64,000 bases of DNA from Halosimplex pelagicum. Its GTDB lineage: Archaea > Halobacteriota > Halobacteria > Halobacteriales > Haloarculaceae. The notes under the pieces were generated by a model, which saw only the letters and a program-made list of their open reading frames with translations, did no database searches and was not told the DNA's origin. The translations under genes and the position numbers were made by a program. This document shows, piece after piece, positions 1-10,639 of this stretch; position 1 is the stretch's first letter, and each line of letters opens with the position of its first letter. The stretch covers positions 1,612,001 to 1,676,000 of the forward strand of contig NZ_CP058909.1 in NCBI RefSeq assembly GCF_013415905.1, written 5' to 3'.

Positions 1-67
1 AGGGCGGCGACCGCGCTGTGGACGACGATCAGGAAGACCAGCTCGACCGCGTCGACGGCGGTGACCA
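1..67 (-). CDS. Partial membrane protein, N-terminus only
   Basis: The reverse strand opens with an ATG at 65-67 and stays open to the window edge for 22 codons. The translation starts MVTAVDAVELVFLIVVHSAV, a hydrophobic stretch that looks like a first membrane helix. It is divergent from the E1-alpha gene at 186. Nothing more can be said about the family because only the start is present, and it could also be chance. Confidence 0.4.
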
Positions 68-185
68 TACCGGCCGTTGGCGCCGCGCGCTCTTTGAGGT
101 GTCGACTGCGAGCGGGCGTCGCTCGTCGGTGTCGTCGCCGGCCCCGACGCAATCGCTTTCCGCCCGCCGCTCCAAGGGAGACGCC

Positions 186-1268
186 ATGCACCGCGTCATC
201 GGCGAGCGGTCGCTGGGCGAGACGAGCGTCGACCCGGAGCTGGCGCGGCGACTCCTCCGCGATATCGTCCGCGCTCGCGTCTTCGACGAGCGGGCGGTCG
301 CGCTCCAGCGCAGAGGGTGGATGAGCGGCTACCCGCCCTTCGTGGGGCAGGAGGGGTCGCAGGTCGGCGCCGCCCACGCGCTCGCGGACGAGGACTGGCT
401 CTTCCCGACCTACCGCTCGAACGCCATGCAGCTCGCCCGCGGCCGCTCGCCCGCCGACATTCTCCGCTTTCGCCGCGGGTTCTCCGAGTACGAACCCGTC
501 GACGAGGCGGACGCGGAGACCGGGAGAGAGCCGGTCACGTTCACGCAGGCGACGCCGATCGCGACCCAGCTCCCCCACGCGGTCGGCGCGGCGATGGCCG
601 CGGCCCACCGCGACGACGAGCGCGTCGCGTGCGCCTGTCTCGGCGACGGCGCCACGAGCGAGGGGGACTTCCACGAGGCGATGAACTTTGCGGGCGTGTT
701 CTCGGCGCCGACCGTCTTCTTCTGCGAGAACAACGGCTGGGCGATCAGCGTGCCGCGCGAGCGCCAGACTGCGAGCGAGACCATCGCCGGGAAGGCCAGC
801 GCCTACGGCTTCGACGGGGTGCGGGTCGACGGCAACGACCCGATCGCGGTCTACGAGACCGTCGCCGAGGCCCGGGAGTCGGCGCTGTCGGGCGAGCCGG
901 TGCTCGTCGAGAGCCTGACCTACCGGCAGGGAGCGCACACGACCGCGGATGAACCGGACCGCTACCGCGACGCCGCGAGCGAGGACCTGCCCGAGTGGCG
1001 GACCGCGGACCCGCTGGAGCGGTACGCCGACTACCTGCGCGGGGAAGGCGTCGTCGACGAGGGGTTCGTCGAGGCGGCTCGTGAAGCGGCCGAAACCGAG
1101 TTCGACGAGGCCGTGGCGGCCGCCGAGGGGAGCGAGCCCGACCCCGGTGACGTGTTCGACCACGCATACGCGGCGCTCCCGCCTCGGGTCCGCGATCAGC
1201 GCCGGGCGGTCGCCGAGCGGACCGGCTCGGGAGACGCCGCTCGCGAGCGAGACGGATCGCCGGAGTGA
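186..1268 (+). CDS. Thiamine-diphosphate-dependent 2-oxoacid dehydrogenase E1 alpha subunit
   Basis: This 360-residue protein belongs to the E1-alpha family of pyruvate/branched-chain/acetoin dehydrogenases, which decarboxylate a 2-oxoacid on thiamine diphosphate and pass the acyl group to E2 lipoate. The cofactor motif is seen as GDGATSEGDFHE followed by ENNGWAISVP, the classic GDG...NN pattern. The ATG at 186 is preferred because the in-frame extension upstream is Arg/Ser-rich and non-conserved in look. Family members normally need an E1-beta partner, usually the next gene. None lies downstream: the neighbour is an opposite-strand regulator. The substrate is therefore unassigned and the subunit must pair with a beta encoded elsewhere. 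Confidence 0.88.
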   Translation: MHRVIGERSLGETSVDPELARRLLRDIVRARVFDERAVALQRRGWMSGYPPFVGQEGSQVGAAHALADEDWLFPTYRSNAMQLARGRSPADILRFRRGFSEYEPVDEADAETGREPVTFTQATPIATQLPHAVGAAMAAAHRDDERVACACLGDGATSEGDFHEAMNFAGVFSAPTVFFCENNGWAISVPRERQTASETIAGKASAYGFDGVRVDGNDPIAVYETVAEARESALSGEPVLVESLTYRQGAHTTADEPDRYRDAASEDLPEWRTADPLERYADYLRGEGVVDEGFVEAAREAAETEFDEAVAAAEGSEPDPGDVFDHAYAALPPRVRDQRRAVAERTGSGDAARERDGSPE

Positions 1269-1328
1269 TCGGGCGCGCCGACGGTCTACGGCGCGGCGGG
1301 CCGCGGTCGACGACGGCCAGGAGGGCGG

Positions 1329-1559
1329 TCAGTCCAGACAGATGTAGGTCTTCGTGTCGGCGATGCCGTCCAGATCGCGGAGCCTGGTCGCGACGCCGTG
1401 CATGAGGTCGTACACCTCGTCGCCGGTCGCCTCGACGATGATATCGTACTGGCCGGCGACGATGTGCGCCTCCTCGACCCCGTCGATCCCGCGGATCGAG
1501 TCGAGCAGCTGTTCGGACTTCCCGGCCGCCGTCTTCACCATGATAAAGGCCCGCACCAT
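1329..1559 (-). CDS. Stand-alone Lrp/AsnC ligand-binding (RAM) domain protein
   Basis: The 76-residue product is a lone RAM domain, the effector-binding alpha/beta half of Lrp/AsnC regulators, without the helix-turn-helix. Visible family features are VRAFIMVKTA at the start, the central IVAGQYDIIVEA strand and the terminal D-TKTYICLD strand. Such domains form dimers or octamers and bind amino acids or similar small ligands. The start at 1559 matches the family N-terminus; an upstream ATG would add ten unrelated residues. A second RAM gene of identical length lies at 2424, flanking the TrkA gene, which points to a role in sensing linked to cation transport. Confidence 0.85.
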   Translation of the reverse strand: MVRAFIMVKTAAGKSEQLLDSIRGIDGVEEAHIVAGQYDIIVEATGDEVYDLMHGVATRLRDLDGIADTKTYICLD

Positions 1560-1710
1560 CGTAGGACGAACTTCTCCCGGTGACTCCAAAAACCTTCCCC
1601 CGTCCCTCGAAGCCGGCAGTAATCCGGTAGCGTGAGACTGACACGCATACGAGTGGCTGGGGGCTCGATCGGGGGTTCGGAGCGACCGATCGGGGGGTGA
1701 TCGGAGGTAG

Positions 1711-1717
1711 CTTTATT
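1711..1717 (+). promoter_or_regulatory. TATA box for the TrkA gene
   Basis: CTTTATT is centred about 27 bp before the ATG at 1742. This spacing is that of a haloarchaeal TATA box giving a leaderless transcript, and it supports the chosen start. Confidence 0.55.
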
Positions 1718-1741
1718 CCCTGCCTGGTCGTACGCGTTACC

Positions 1742-2422
1742 ATGCGATTCGTTATCGTGGGTGCCGGCCGCGTCGGGCTGCGAACGGCACGCGCACTCGA
1801 AGACAGCGGACACGAGGTGGTCCTCATCGAGCGCGACTCGACGAAGGTCGACCGCGCGAAGGCGGAGGGCTACGAGGTCATCGAGGGGGACGCCAGCGAC
1901 GAGCAGGTGTTGCTCGCCGCCGACCTGGCCGAAGCGGACGCCGTCGGCGCGCTGACGGGCGACCTCTCGACCAACTTCGTCGTCTGCATGGTCGCGAAAC
2001 ACCACGGCTGTCGCACGGTGCTCCGGATCGACGAGGAGTACCGCGAGGAGATCTACCGCAAGTACGCCTCCGACGTCGACGAGGTCATCTACCCCGAGCG
2101 GCTGGGCGCCATCGTCGCCAAGAACGCCCTCCTCGGTGGCAACATCCGCGCCGTCGCCGACATCGCTCAAAATCTCCAGCTGGTCGAGCTCACCGTCTCG
2201 CCGGAGTCGCCGATGCGCGGCTACACCCTGAGCGAGTTGGAGCTTCCGGCGGACACCGAGTTGCTCGCCTTCGGCAAGCAGGGCGACCCCCTCTCGATCC
2301 CCGACGAGGACGTGTCCCTGGAGGCGGGCGACACGCTCGCCATCCTCGCGGACTTCGAGAAACTGGACGACGTGCGCCAGATCGTCGTCGGCGAGGCCGT
2401 CGCCGCGAAGGGGGGTGCCTGA
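1742..2422 (+). CDS. trkA: TrkA family K+ transport regulatory subunit (RCK domain)
   Basis: The 226-residue protein is a cytoplasmic gating subunit of Trk/Ktr potassium uptake systems. The N-terminal Rossmann domain carries the dinucleotide-binding GAGRVG motif at residues 7-12 and an acidic residue at the end of the second strand near position 30. It is followed from about residue 140 by a TrkA-C domain, with SPMRGYTLSEL and a terminal GDTLAILADF strand. NAD(H) or ATP binding is expected to control the membrane channel TrkH, which is not in this window. The gene is followed after one base by a RAM-domain gene, so the two are surely co-transcribed. Confidence 0.9.
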   Translation: MRFVIVGAGRVGLRTARALEDSGHEVVLIERDSTKVDRAKAEGYEVIEGDASDEQVLLAADLAEADAVGALTGDLSTNFVVCMVAKHHGCRTVLRIDEEYREEIYRKYASDVDEVIYPERLGAIVAKNALLGGNIRAVADIAQNLQLVELTVSPESPMRGYTLSELELPADTELLAFGKQGDPLSIPDEDVSLEAGDTLAILADFEKLDDVRQIVVGEAVAAKGGA

Positions 2423-2423
2423 G

Positions 2424-2654
2424 ATGGTCCGCGCCTACGTCATGGTCAAGGCCCACTCGGGCGACGCCGAGCGGCTCAAATCGGAGATCCTCGACGTGGA
2501 GGGGGTCGATGACGCCTACATCGTCGCCGGCGACGTGGACTTCATCGCCACCGTCACCGTCGACGAGACCGCCGACGTGAAGGCCGTCGCGGCCACCCAC
2601 ATCCAGAGCCTCGACGGCATCGAGGACACCCAGACGTACGTCGCGATGGACTAG
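2424..2654 (+). CDS. Stand-alone Lrp/AsnC ligand-binding (RAM) domain protein
   Basis: This 76-residue protein is a second lone RAM domain, clearly paralogous to the one at 1329-1559: both begin MVRA-xMVK and end with D-TxTY. Its ATG follows the trkA stop codon by a single base, so translation is coupled to trkA. It lacks any DNA-binding part. By context it is a small-molecule sensor or partner of the TrkA subunit; that is inference. Confidence 0.88.
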   Translation: MVRAYVMVKAHSGDAERLKSEILDVEGVDDAYIVAGDVDFIATVTVDETADVKAVAATHIQSLDGIEDTQTYVAMD

Positions 2655-2678
2655 CAGTCCTTCCTCGCTCCCGGTCGC

Positions 2679-3572
2679 TCACCCGCCGACGACGAGAACC
2701 ACGCCGACCACGACCAGCAGCGCCGCGGCGGCCGTCCGCCGGGTCACGTGCTCGTCGCCCCGCAGGAAGAGGGCGGCGCCGGCGACGACGAACAGCGTGC
2801 TCGCGCTCAAAAGCGGCGTCACCACGGTGACCGGCGTCCGCGCGAGCGCCTGGTAGTAGGCCAGCAGGTAGACCGTGTTGGCGACGCCCGCGCCGACCAG
2901 CCACCGGTCGACGCCGACCGAGACGGCCCGGCCCTCGCGGAGCGCTCGCCACGCCAGATAGAGGCCGAACCCGGCCGTCGCCGCGAAGACGCGGACGGTG
3001 ACGGCGACCAGCGCCGGCGTGCCCTCGGCGAAGCCGACCTTCGTGAACACCGGGTCGATCCCGAGACACAGCGCCGCGGTCACCGGGAAGGCGAGCGCGA
3101 CCCACAGCGCCCGTCCGGTGTCGGTCACCGGCGCCGCCCGGCTGTCGACCGCCACGACCGCCCCGCCCGCGACGAGGAGGGCGACGCCGGCCAGCAGGAC
3201 GGGCGTCACCGCCTCGCCGAGGAAAGCCACGGCCAGCCCGAGCGCGAACAGCGGCACGAGCGCTCGCAGCGGCTCGGCCCGGCTCGCCCCCAGCCGCTCG
3301 ATGCCGACGAAGTAGAAGACGCGGGCCAGCAGCGACCCGAGAAGCCCGGCGACGGCGAACGCGCCCGCGGCCCGCGGCGTCAGCCCGTAGTCCGGGTACG
3401 CGGCGACGCCGGCCACCGGCACCAGCACGAGCAGGTTGACCCCGAACACGACCGCGATCACCGCCGACACCGTGTGGGTCCGCGTGCCGACGCGGACGGC
3501 GAGACTCTGGGCGGCGAAGGCCGCCGCCGCGAGCACCGCGAACGCGGCGCCGACCAGCTGCTGGCTCGTCAC
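2679..3572 (-). CDS. EamA/DMT family transporter
   Basis: The 297-residue protein is almost wholly hydrophobic, with about ten transmembrane segments in two homologous halves of five, the layout of EamA (drug/metabolite transporter) exporters. Typical features are the short charged loops, the ER-LGASRAEPLRALVPLFA stretch in the first half and YYQALARTPVTVVTPLLS in the second. Members export amino acids, nucleosides or other metabolites; the substrate cannot be read from sequence. It converges with trkA and follows upp in the same direction with a 67-bp gap, so it may be the second gene of that unit. Confidence 0.85.
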   Translation of the reverse strand: MTSQQLVGAAFAVLAAAAFAAQSLAVRVGTRTHTVSAVIAVVFGVNLLVLVPVAGVAAYPDYGLTPRAAGAFAVAGLLGSLLARVFYFVGIERLGASRAEPLRALVPLFALGLAVAFLGEAVTPVLLAGVALLVAGGAVVAVDSRAAPVTDTGRALWVALAFPVTAALCLGIDPVFTKVGFAEGTPALVAVTVRVFAATAGFGLYLAWRALREGRAVSVGVDRWLVGAGVANTVYLLAYYQALARTPVTVVTPLLSASTLFVVAGAALFLRGDEHVTRRTAAAALLVVVGVVLVVGG

Positions 3573-3639
3573 GGCGACCCCTACCGGCGGGAGCCACGTG
3601 AGTGCTGTCCCGCCGGGGCGACGCGCCGAGCGCCGCCGC

Positions 3640-4320
3640 TCACTCGGTGGTCCGGAACGCGCGGTCGCCGGCGTCGCCCAGGCCGGGCACGATGTAGCCG
3701 TCCTCGTCGAGTTCGTCGTCGATCGCCACGGTGAGCAGGTCGGCCTCCGGGACGGCCTCGTCCACCTGCAGGAGGCCCTCGGGCGCGCTCACCGCCGAGA
3801 GGACGAACAGGTTCTCGGGCTCGGGCTGGCCCTCCAGGACGCGTTCGAGGACCGCGCACATCGTCGACCCGGTCGCCAGCATCGGGTCGGCGACGATGAC
3901 GGTGTCCTCGGGCTCGATATCGGGGAGCTTGACGTAGTCGACGGAGATGGGGAACTGCCCCGACTCGTCCATGCCGGCCGCCTCGTCGCGGCTGGCGGAG
4001 ATGACGCCCTGGCGGGCGCGGGGGAACGCCTTCAGTAACCCCTCGACGAACGGCGTCGCCGCGCGGAGCACGTTGACGATGACTACGTCTTCGAGGCCCT
4101 TGACGCGCTGGCCCATCGTCTCCGTGAGAGGGGTCTGGACCGAGACGTACTCGGTCTCCATCGCCCCGTCGATGATCTCGTAGCCGCAGATCCGGCCGAG
4201 CTTGACCAGCCCCTTCCGGAACTCCACCTGTTCGGTCTCCACGTCGCGCAGCCGCGTCAACACGTCCGTCGCGAGCGCGTGGGTGATCAGGCTCGCGTCG
4301 CCGCGGTCTTCGATCGCCAT
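3640..4320 (-). CDS. upp: Uracil phosphoribosyltransferase
   Basis: The enzyme salvages uracil: uracil plus PRPP gives UMP and pyrophosphate in the cytoplasm. The 226-residue product shows the PRPP-binding loop DPMLATGST at residues 145-153 and the C-terminal uracil-binding stretch [14 protein letters not shown]. Length fits archaeal Upp proteins (about 220). The ATG at 4320 is preferred over a longer frame because the added residues are not protein-like and an AAATAT TATA element lies 27 bp upstream of it. Confidence 0.95.
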   Translation of the reverse strand: MAIEDRGDASLITHALATDVLTRLRDVETEQVEFRKGLVKLGRICGYEIIDGAMETEYVSVQTPLTETMGQRVKGLEDVVIVNVLRAATPFVEGLLKAFPRARQGVISASRDEAAGMDESGQFPISVDYVKLPDIEPEDTVIVADPMLATGSTMCAVLERVLEGQPEPENLFVLSAVSAPEGLLQVDEAVPEADLLTVAIDDELDEDGYIVPGLGDAGDRAFRTTE

Positions 4321-4345
4321 ACCCGCGAGTGGGTCCGGCCCCACC

Positions 4346-4351
4346 AAATAT
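4346..4351 (-). promoter_or_regulatory. TATA box for upp
   Basis: On the reverse strand ATATTT is centred about 28 bp before the upp start at 4320, implying a leaderless or nearly leaderless mRNA. Confidence 0.5.
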
Positions 4352-4462
4352 CCACCGCGCGAGCCGTCGTCGGTCTCGCCCCCGGCGAACGCGGGACGAG
4401 AAGGGGGACACCTCGCCGGTCGGACCGCGCTTCTCAAGTTCGTCCGACCCTATCCCCGTGTA

Positions 4463-6526
<2,064 letters not shown>

Positions 6527-6651
6527 AGCCGGACGGGTCGCGACCGTGTGTCGTCCGGGAATCACAGTCGATACCTGCTCGCCGTCTCGGATCTCGTCTT
6601 TCGAGCGATTTTCTGTCGCGATTTCGGTCGTTCTTCCGGAACCACCGACGC

Positions 6652-6659
6652 TTATATAT
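6652..6659 (+). promoter_or_regulatory. TATA box for the histidine kinase gene
   Basis: TTATATAT is an excellent archaeal TATA box centred 27 bp before the ATG at 6683, so the kinase is probably translated from a leaderless mRNA. Confidence 0.7.
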
Positions 6660-6682
6660 CGCCGATTGAAACAGGGTGGGAG

Positions 6683-7894
6683 ATGAAACTCGGCGTTTCC
6701 GCCGGGGGAAGTCGGGTCCCGAAATACCTCGTCGGGTTCGCCGCGCTCCTGGCTGCGACGCTGGTCGGGGAGTCGGTCGTCCGCGCGGTCGGCTGGATCG
6801 ACTGGTCGAGCGGCGACCCGCTCGTGTTCACGGGGGAGTTCCTCATCGGCGCGGCGACCACGCTCCCGTTCGTGGCGGGCATCGGGTACGCCGGCTACTG
6901 GCTCCCTCGAAGCCGGCTCGAAGCCGCGCGCTACCCGCGCATCCTGCGGTGGGTGCTCGGGACCGCCGTCGCGTCGCTGCTGTTCAACGCCATGTTGGTC
7001 GCCGTGATCGGCGCCACGTCCGTCGGCATGTTCGTCGCGTGGATGCGCTGGAGCGTCGCCGTCGGCGGGGGTCTGGGGATCGCCGTCGGCGTCTCCGAGG
7101 CGAGAGCGGTCCAGAGCTCCGTCGAGACGGCGCGGGCGGAGTCCCGGGCCCGACACGCCGCGAGCCAGCGCGACCTCCTCGATTACCTCAACGGCCTCCT
7201 CCGACACGAGATCCTCAACGCGACGCAGGTCATCTCCGGGAACGCGGAGTTACTGGTCGACGAGCACGAACCCGGGAGCCTCGCCCACGACCGCGGGGAG
7301 ACGATCCGCCGCCAGAGCGAGGACGTGACCGACGTGATCCAGAACGTCCGGCGGCTGCTGAACGCGACGCGGGAGGACGCGCCCCTCGAACCGGTGAACG
7401 CCGCGGCGCTCCTGGTCGGCCGGATCGAGACCCTCGAGAGCCGCCACGAGGATATCCGGATCGACGCGTCGATAACCGAGACGGCGTTCGTCCGGGCCAA
7501 CCCGCTCCTCGAGCGCGTGTTCGGGAACCTGCTGACGAACGCCGTCGAGCACAACGACGGCGACACCGCGACGGTGCGAGTGCGGATGACCGTCTCCCCG
7601 GAGACGGTGACGGTCACCGTCGCGGACGACGGACCGGGGATCCCCGACGATGTCACCGCGACGCTGTTCGACCGGCCCGACTCGTTCGACACCGACCACG
7701 GGTTCGGACTGTATCTCACCGAGAAACTGGTCGAACAGCACCGCGGAACCCTCGAACTTGTCGAAACCGGCCCGGACGGGACGCGGTTCAGGGTCGAACT
7801 CCCGCGCGCCCGGCCCGGATCGGTCGGCGAGCCCGCCGACGCCGCCGACCCGCGTCCGGACGCTGCCCCGGACGAGCCGCCGAGCGCCGAGTGA
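6683..7894 (+). CDS. Membrane-bound sensor histidine kinase
   Basis: The 403-residue protein has about four transmembrane helices in residues 12-135, a short coiled coil, then a HisKA-like dimerisation helix with the phospho-acceptor in LLRHEILNA (His175), an N box NLLTNAVEHN and a G1 box ADDGPGIPD followed by HGFGLYLTEKLVEQ. It therefore autophosphorylates and should pass phosphate to a response regulator encoded elsewhere; none is adjacent. The signal is unknown, since the sensory part is only the membrane helices. The start is fixed by the TATA box 27 bp upstream. Confidence 0.88.
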   Translation: MKLGVSAGGSRVPKYLVGFAALLAATLVGESVVRAVGWIDWSSGDPLVFTGEFLIGAATTLPFVAGIGYAGYWLPRSRLEAARYPRILRWVLGTAVASLLFNAMLVAVIGATSVGMFVAWMRWSVAVGGGLGIAVGVSEARAVQSSVETARAESRARHAASQRDLLDYLNGLLRHEILNATQVISGNAELLVDEHEPGSLAHDRGETIRRQSEDVTDVIQNVRRLLNATREDAPLEPVNAAALLVGRIETLESRHEDIRIDASITETAFVRANPLLERVFGNLLTNAVEHNDGDTATVRVRMTVSPETVTVTVADDGPGIPDDVTATLFDRPDSFDTDHGFGLYLTEKLVEQHRGTLELVETGPDGTRFRVELPRARPGSVGEPADAADPRPDAAPDEPPSAE

Positions 7895-7980
7895 CACCGC
7901 CGGCGTCACCCGCCGAACGCGGGACCACCACTGTTGCACGTAATACAAACGAGATTGTTGTAATGAAAGTGCTGTTGGAA

Positions 7981-7989
7981 AGCTTTATT
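7981..7989 (+). promoter_or_regulatory. Probable TATA box of the nrdAB operon
   Basis: AGCTTTATT lies about 130 bp before nrdA. Transcription from it would start near 8012 and give a leader of about 100 nt, unusual for haloarchaea, where most mRNAs are leaderless. Confidence 0.4.
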
Positions 7990-8024
7990 CGGGCGGGGCC
8001 GGTCAGGATTGAACGCACCGCGAG

Positions 8025-8067
8025 CGGCCGTATTCGGGGTTCTCGGGCGGTATCGCCCGAATAGCCG
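8025..8067 (+). promoter_or_regulatory. Structured 5' leader of nrdA with two competing hairpins
   Basis: TATTCGGG (8031-8038) can pair with CCCGAATA (8056-8063), extended by CGGC (8025-8028) with GCCG (8064-8067). Inside it, CGGGCG (8044-8049) can pair with CGCCCG (8054-8059). The two helices share bases 8056-8059, so they are mutually exclusive. The element lies 50 to 90 nt before the nrdA start codon. Confidence 0.4.
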
Positions 8068-8113
8068 AGCGGCCGCGTGTGCCGCTTTGCCACCGAACAG
8101 TGGCGACACTACC

Positions 8114-10627
8114 ATGAGTACGCTGACAGCGCAGTCGACGATCCGCTCCGTTCTGGAGCGCGCACGCACAGGCCACGAAGACATCATCGACGACGAGACC
8201 CTCGACGACCTGGTCGCGTCGGTCGAGCGGTCGCTGTACGACGGCGTCGACGCCGACGAGCGCGACGAGGGCATCGTCGGGGAGCTGACCGCACGCATCG
8301 AGCGCCACCCCGCCTACGACGACGCGGCCGCCCGCGTCGCCCGCCGCAAGCACTTCCGCGCGGTCACCGGCGAGGACCCGCCCGGCGACGGCTGGGCGCT
8401 CCCCGCCGACGAGGACGGCCGAGTCGACGACACCGCCGACCTCGACGACGACTACGCCGACGCCTACCGCGAGTCGTTCGTCGAGGGGATCGAGGAGGGC
8501 GTCCGCGCCGACGTTATCGACGAGCGGCTCCTGACCTACGACCTGGACGAGATGGCCGCGGCGATCCGACCCGAACGGGACGAACGCTTCGACCACATCG
8601 CCGTCGACACGCTCGCCCAGCGGTACTTCCTCGACGACGACGGCGACCCCCTCGAACTCCCTCAGGCGTTCTGGATGCGCGTCGCGATGGGGATCGCCCT
8701 GCGCGAGCCCGTCGACGACCGCCCCGAGCGCGCCCGCGAGTTCTACGAACTTCTCTCGACGCTGCGGTTCGTCCACTCCTCGCCGACCCTGTTCCACGCG
8801 GGCACCACGCACCCGCAGCTGGCCTCCTGTTACGTGACGACGGTCCCCGACGACCTGGAGGGCATCTTCGACGCCTACAAGTCCCACGCCAAGCTCTCGA
8901 AGTGGTCCGGCGGCCTGGGCACCGATTGGACGCCCGTCCGCGCCTCGGGCTCGCTCATCGAGTCGACCGGCGTCGAATCGACGGGGACCGTCCCGTTCCT
9001 CAAGATCTCCAACGACGTGACCGCCGCGATCAACCGCTCGGGCAAGCGCCGCGGCGCCGCCTGCGCCTACATGGAGCCGTGGCACCTCGATTTCCCCGAC
9101 TTCCTCGACCTGAAGCGCAACACCGGCGACGAACGGCGGCGCACCCACGACATGAACACCGCCGCCTGGGTCCCCGACCTGTTCATGAAGCGCGTGCAGG
9201 CGGACGAGCAGTGGACCCTCTTCTCGCCCGACGAGGTGCCCGGCCTCCACGAGGCCCACGGCGAGGAGTTCGAGGAGCTGTATCGCGAGTACGAGGCCAA
9301 AGCCGACGCGGGCGAACTCCGCCAGTACGAGCGCGTCGACGCCGCCGACCTCTGGCGCGACACCCTCACCCGGCTGTTCGAGACGGGCCACCCCTGGATC
9401 ACGTTCAAGGACGCCTGCAACGTCCGCTCGCCCCAGGACCACGCCGGCACGATCCGCTCGTCCAATCTCTGCACGGAGATCACGCTCAACACCTCGACCG
9501 ACGAGACCGCGGTCTGTAACCTCGGCTCCGTGAACCTCTCCGAGCACGTCGACGAGGACGGGATCGAGCGCGAGAAACTCGAATCGACCGTCGAGACGGC
9601 GATGCGGATGCTCGACAACGTCGTCGACCTGAACTTCTACCCGACCGACCGCTCCGAGCGGTCGAACATGGAGCACCGCCCCATCGGCCTCGGGATGATG
9701 GGCTTCCACGAGGCGCTGATCGAACAGCGAACCCCGATGAACGGCGAGGAGGCCGTCGCGTTCGCCGACGAAGTCTCCGAGCTCGTCGCCTACAACGCGA
9801 TTCTCACCTCCTCGAAGCTCGCCGCCGAGCGCGGCACCTACGACAGCTACGAGGGCTCGAAGTGGGACCGCGGCCTGCTCCCGCAGGACACCGTCGAACT
9901 CCTCGAAGACGAGCGCGGCCGCGAGGTCGACGTGGAGGTCTCCGAGCGACTCGACTGGGAGCGCGTCCGCGAGCACGTCGCCGAGCACGGCATGCGCAAC
10001 TCGAACACGATGGCCGTCGCGCCCACGGCCACGATCTCGACCATCGCCGGCACCTCCGCCTCGATCGAGCCGCTCTACTCCAACCTCTACGTCAAGTCGA
10101 ACATGAGCGGCGACTTCACCGTGGTCAACGACGACCTCGTCGCCGACCTGGCCGAGCGGGACCTGTGGACCGACGAGGTCCGCGACCGGATCAAGTTCCA
10201 CGACGGCTCGGTTCAGGAGATCGGCGAGATCCCCGAGGAGCTGCGGGAGCTCTATCGGACGGCCTTCGAGGTCGACCCGCGCCACCAGCTCCGGTTGAGC
10301 GCTGCCCGCGGCGTCTGGATCGACCAGAGCCAGAGCCACAACGTCTTCTTCCCCGAGACCGACGGGAGTCTCCTCGCAGACGTGTACGAGACCGCCTGGG
10401 ATCTCGGCCTGAAGACGACCTACTACCTGCGGACGCTGGGCGCCAGCCAGTTCGAGAAGTCCACGCTCGATATGAGCGAGTACGGCCGCACCCAGACCAA
10501 AGAGCGCGGCGGGGACGTGGCCGACGGCGACGGGAGCGCGAGCGACGAGTCAGCGGACGCCGACGGGGACCGCGACGACGGCGACCTGCCGAGCGTCGAG
10601 GACCCGACCTGCGACGCCTGTCAATAG
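8114..10627 (+). CDS. nrdA: Class I ribonucleoside-diphosphate reductase alpha (catalytic) subunit
   Basis: It reduces ribonucleotides to deoxyribonucleotides for DNA synthesis, using a radical delivered by the beta subunit at 10640. In the 837-residue product the active-site set is visible: redox cysteine C239 (LASCYV), the radical site N451-L-C453-T-E455, partner C468 (AVCNLGSVNL), the radical-transfer Tyr pair in LKTTYYLRTLGASQ, and the C-terminal shuttle cysteines C833 and C836 in the tail CDAC. The first 60 or so residues may be a degenerate ATP-cone. The tail before the CxxC is a long acidic linker typical of halophiles. The ATG at 8114 is preferred because upstream in-frame residues come from the hairpin leader. 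Confidence 0.95.
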   Translation: MSTLTAQSTIRSVLERARTGHEDIIDDETLDDLVASVERSLYDGVDADERDEGIVGELTARIERHPAYDDAAARVARRKHFRAVTGEDPPGDGWALPADEDGRVDDTADLDDDYADAYRESFVEGIEEGVRADVIDERLLTYDLDEMAAAIRPERDERFDHIAVDTLAQRYFLDDDGDPLELPQAFWMRVAMGIALREPVDDRPERAREFYELLSTLRFVHSSPTLFHAGTTHPQLASCYVTTVPDDLEGIFDAYKSHAKLSKWSGGLGTDWTPVRASGSLIESTGVESTGTVPFLKISNDVTAAINRSGKRRGAACAYMEPWHLDFPDFLDLKRNTGDERRRTHDMNTAAWVPDLFMKRVQADEQWTLFSPDEVPGLHEAHGEEFEELYREYEAKADAGELRQYERVDAADLWRDTLTRLFETGHPWITFKDACNVRSPQDHAGTIRSSNLCTEITLNTSTDETAVCNLGSVNLSEHVDEDGIEREKLESTVETAMRMLDNVVDLNFYPTDRSERSNMEHRPIGLGMMGFHEALIEQRTPMNGEEAVAFADEVSELVAYNAILTSSKLAAERGTYDSYEGSKWDRGLLPQDTVELLEDERGREVDVEVSERLDWERVREHVAEHGMRNSNTMAVAPTATISTIAGTSASIEPLYSNLYVKSNMSGDFTVVNDDLVADLAERDLWTDEVRDRIKFHDGSVQEIGEIPEELRELYRTAFEVDPRHQLRLSAARGVWIDQSQSHNVFFPETDGSLLADVYETAWDLGLKTTYYLRTLGASQFEKSTLDMSEYGRTQTKERGGDVADGDGSASDESADADGDRDDGDLPSVEDPTCDACQ

Positions 10628-10631
10628 GAGG
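10627..10631 (+). promoter_or_regulatory. Shine-Dalgarno site of nrdB
   Basis: GGAGG overlaps the last base of the nrdA stop codon and sits 8 nt before the nrdB ATG. It indicates translation of nrdB within the nrdAB mRNA. Confidence 0.6.
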
Positions 10632-10639
10632 ACTCAGCC

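Noticed and set aside
7940..7980. TACAA-spacer-TTGTA near the nrd promoter as an NrdR box
   Set aside because: The arms are only 5 bp and do not match the NrdR consensus as I know it. It may be an operator for something else, but this cannot be supported.
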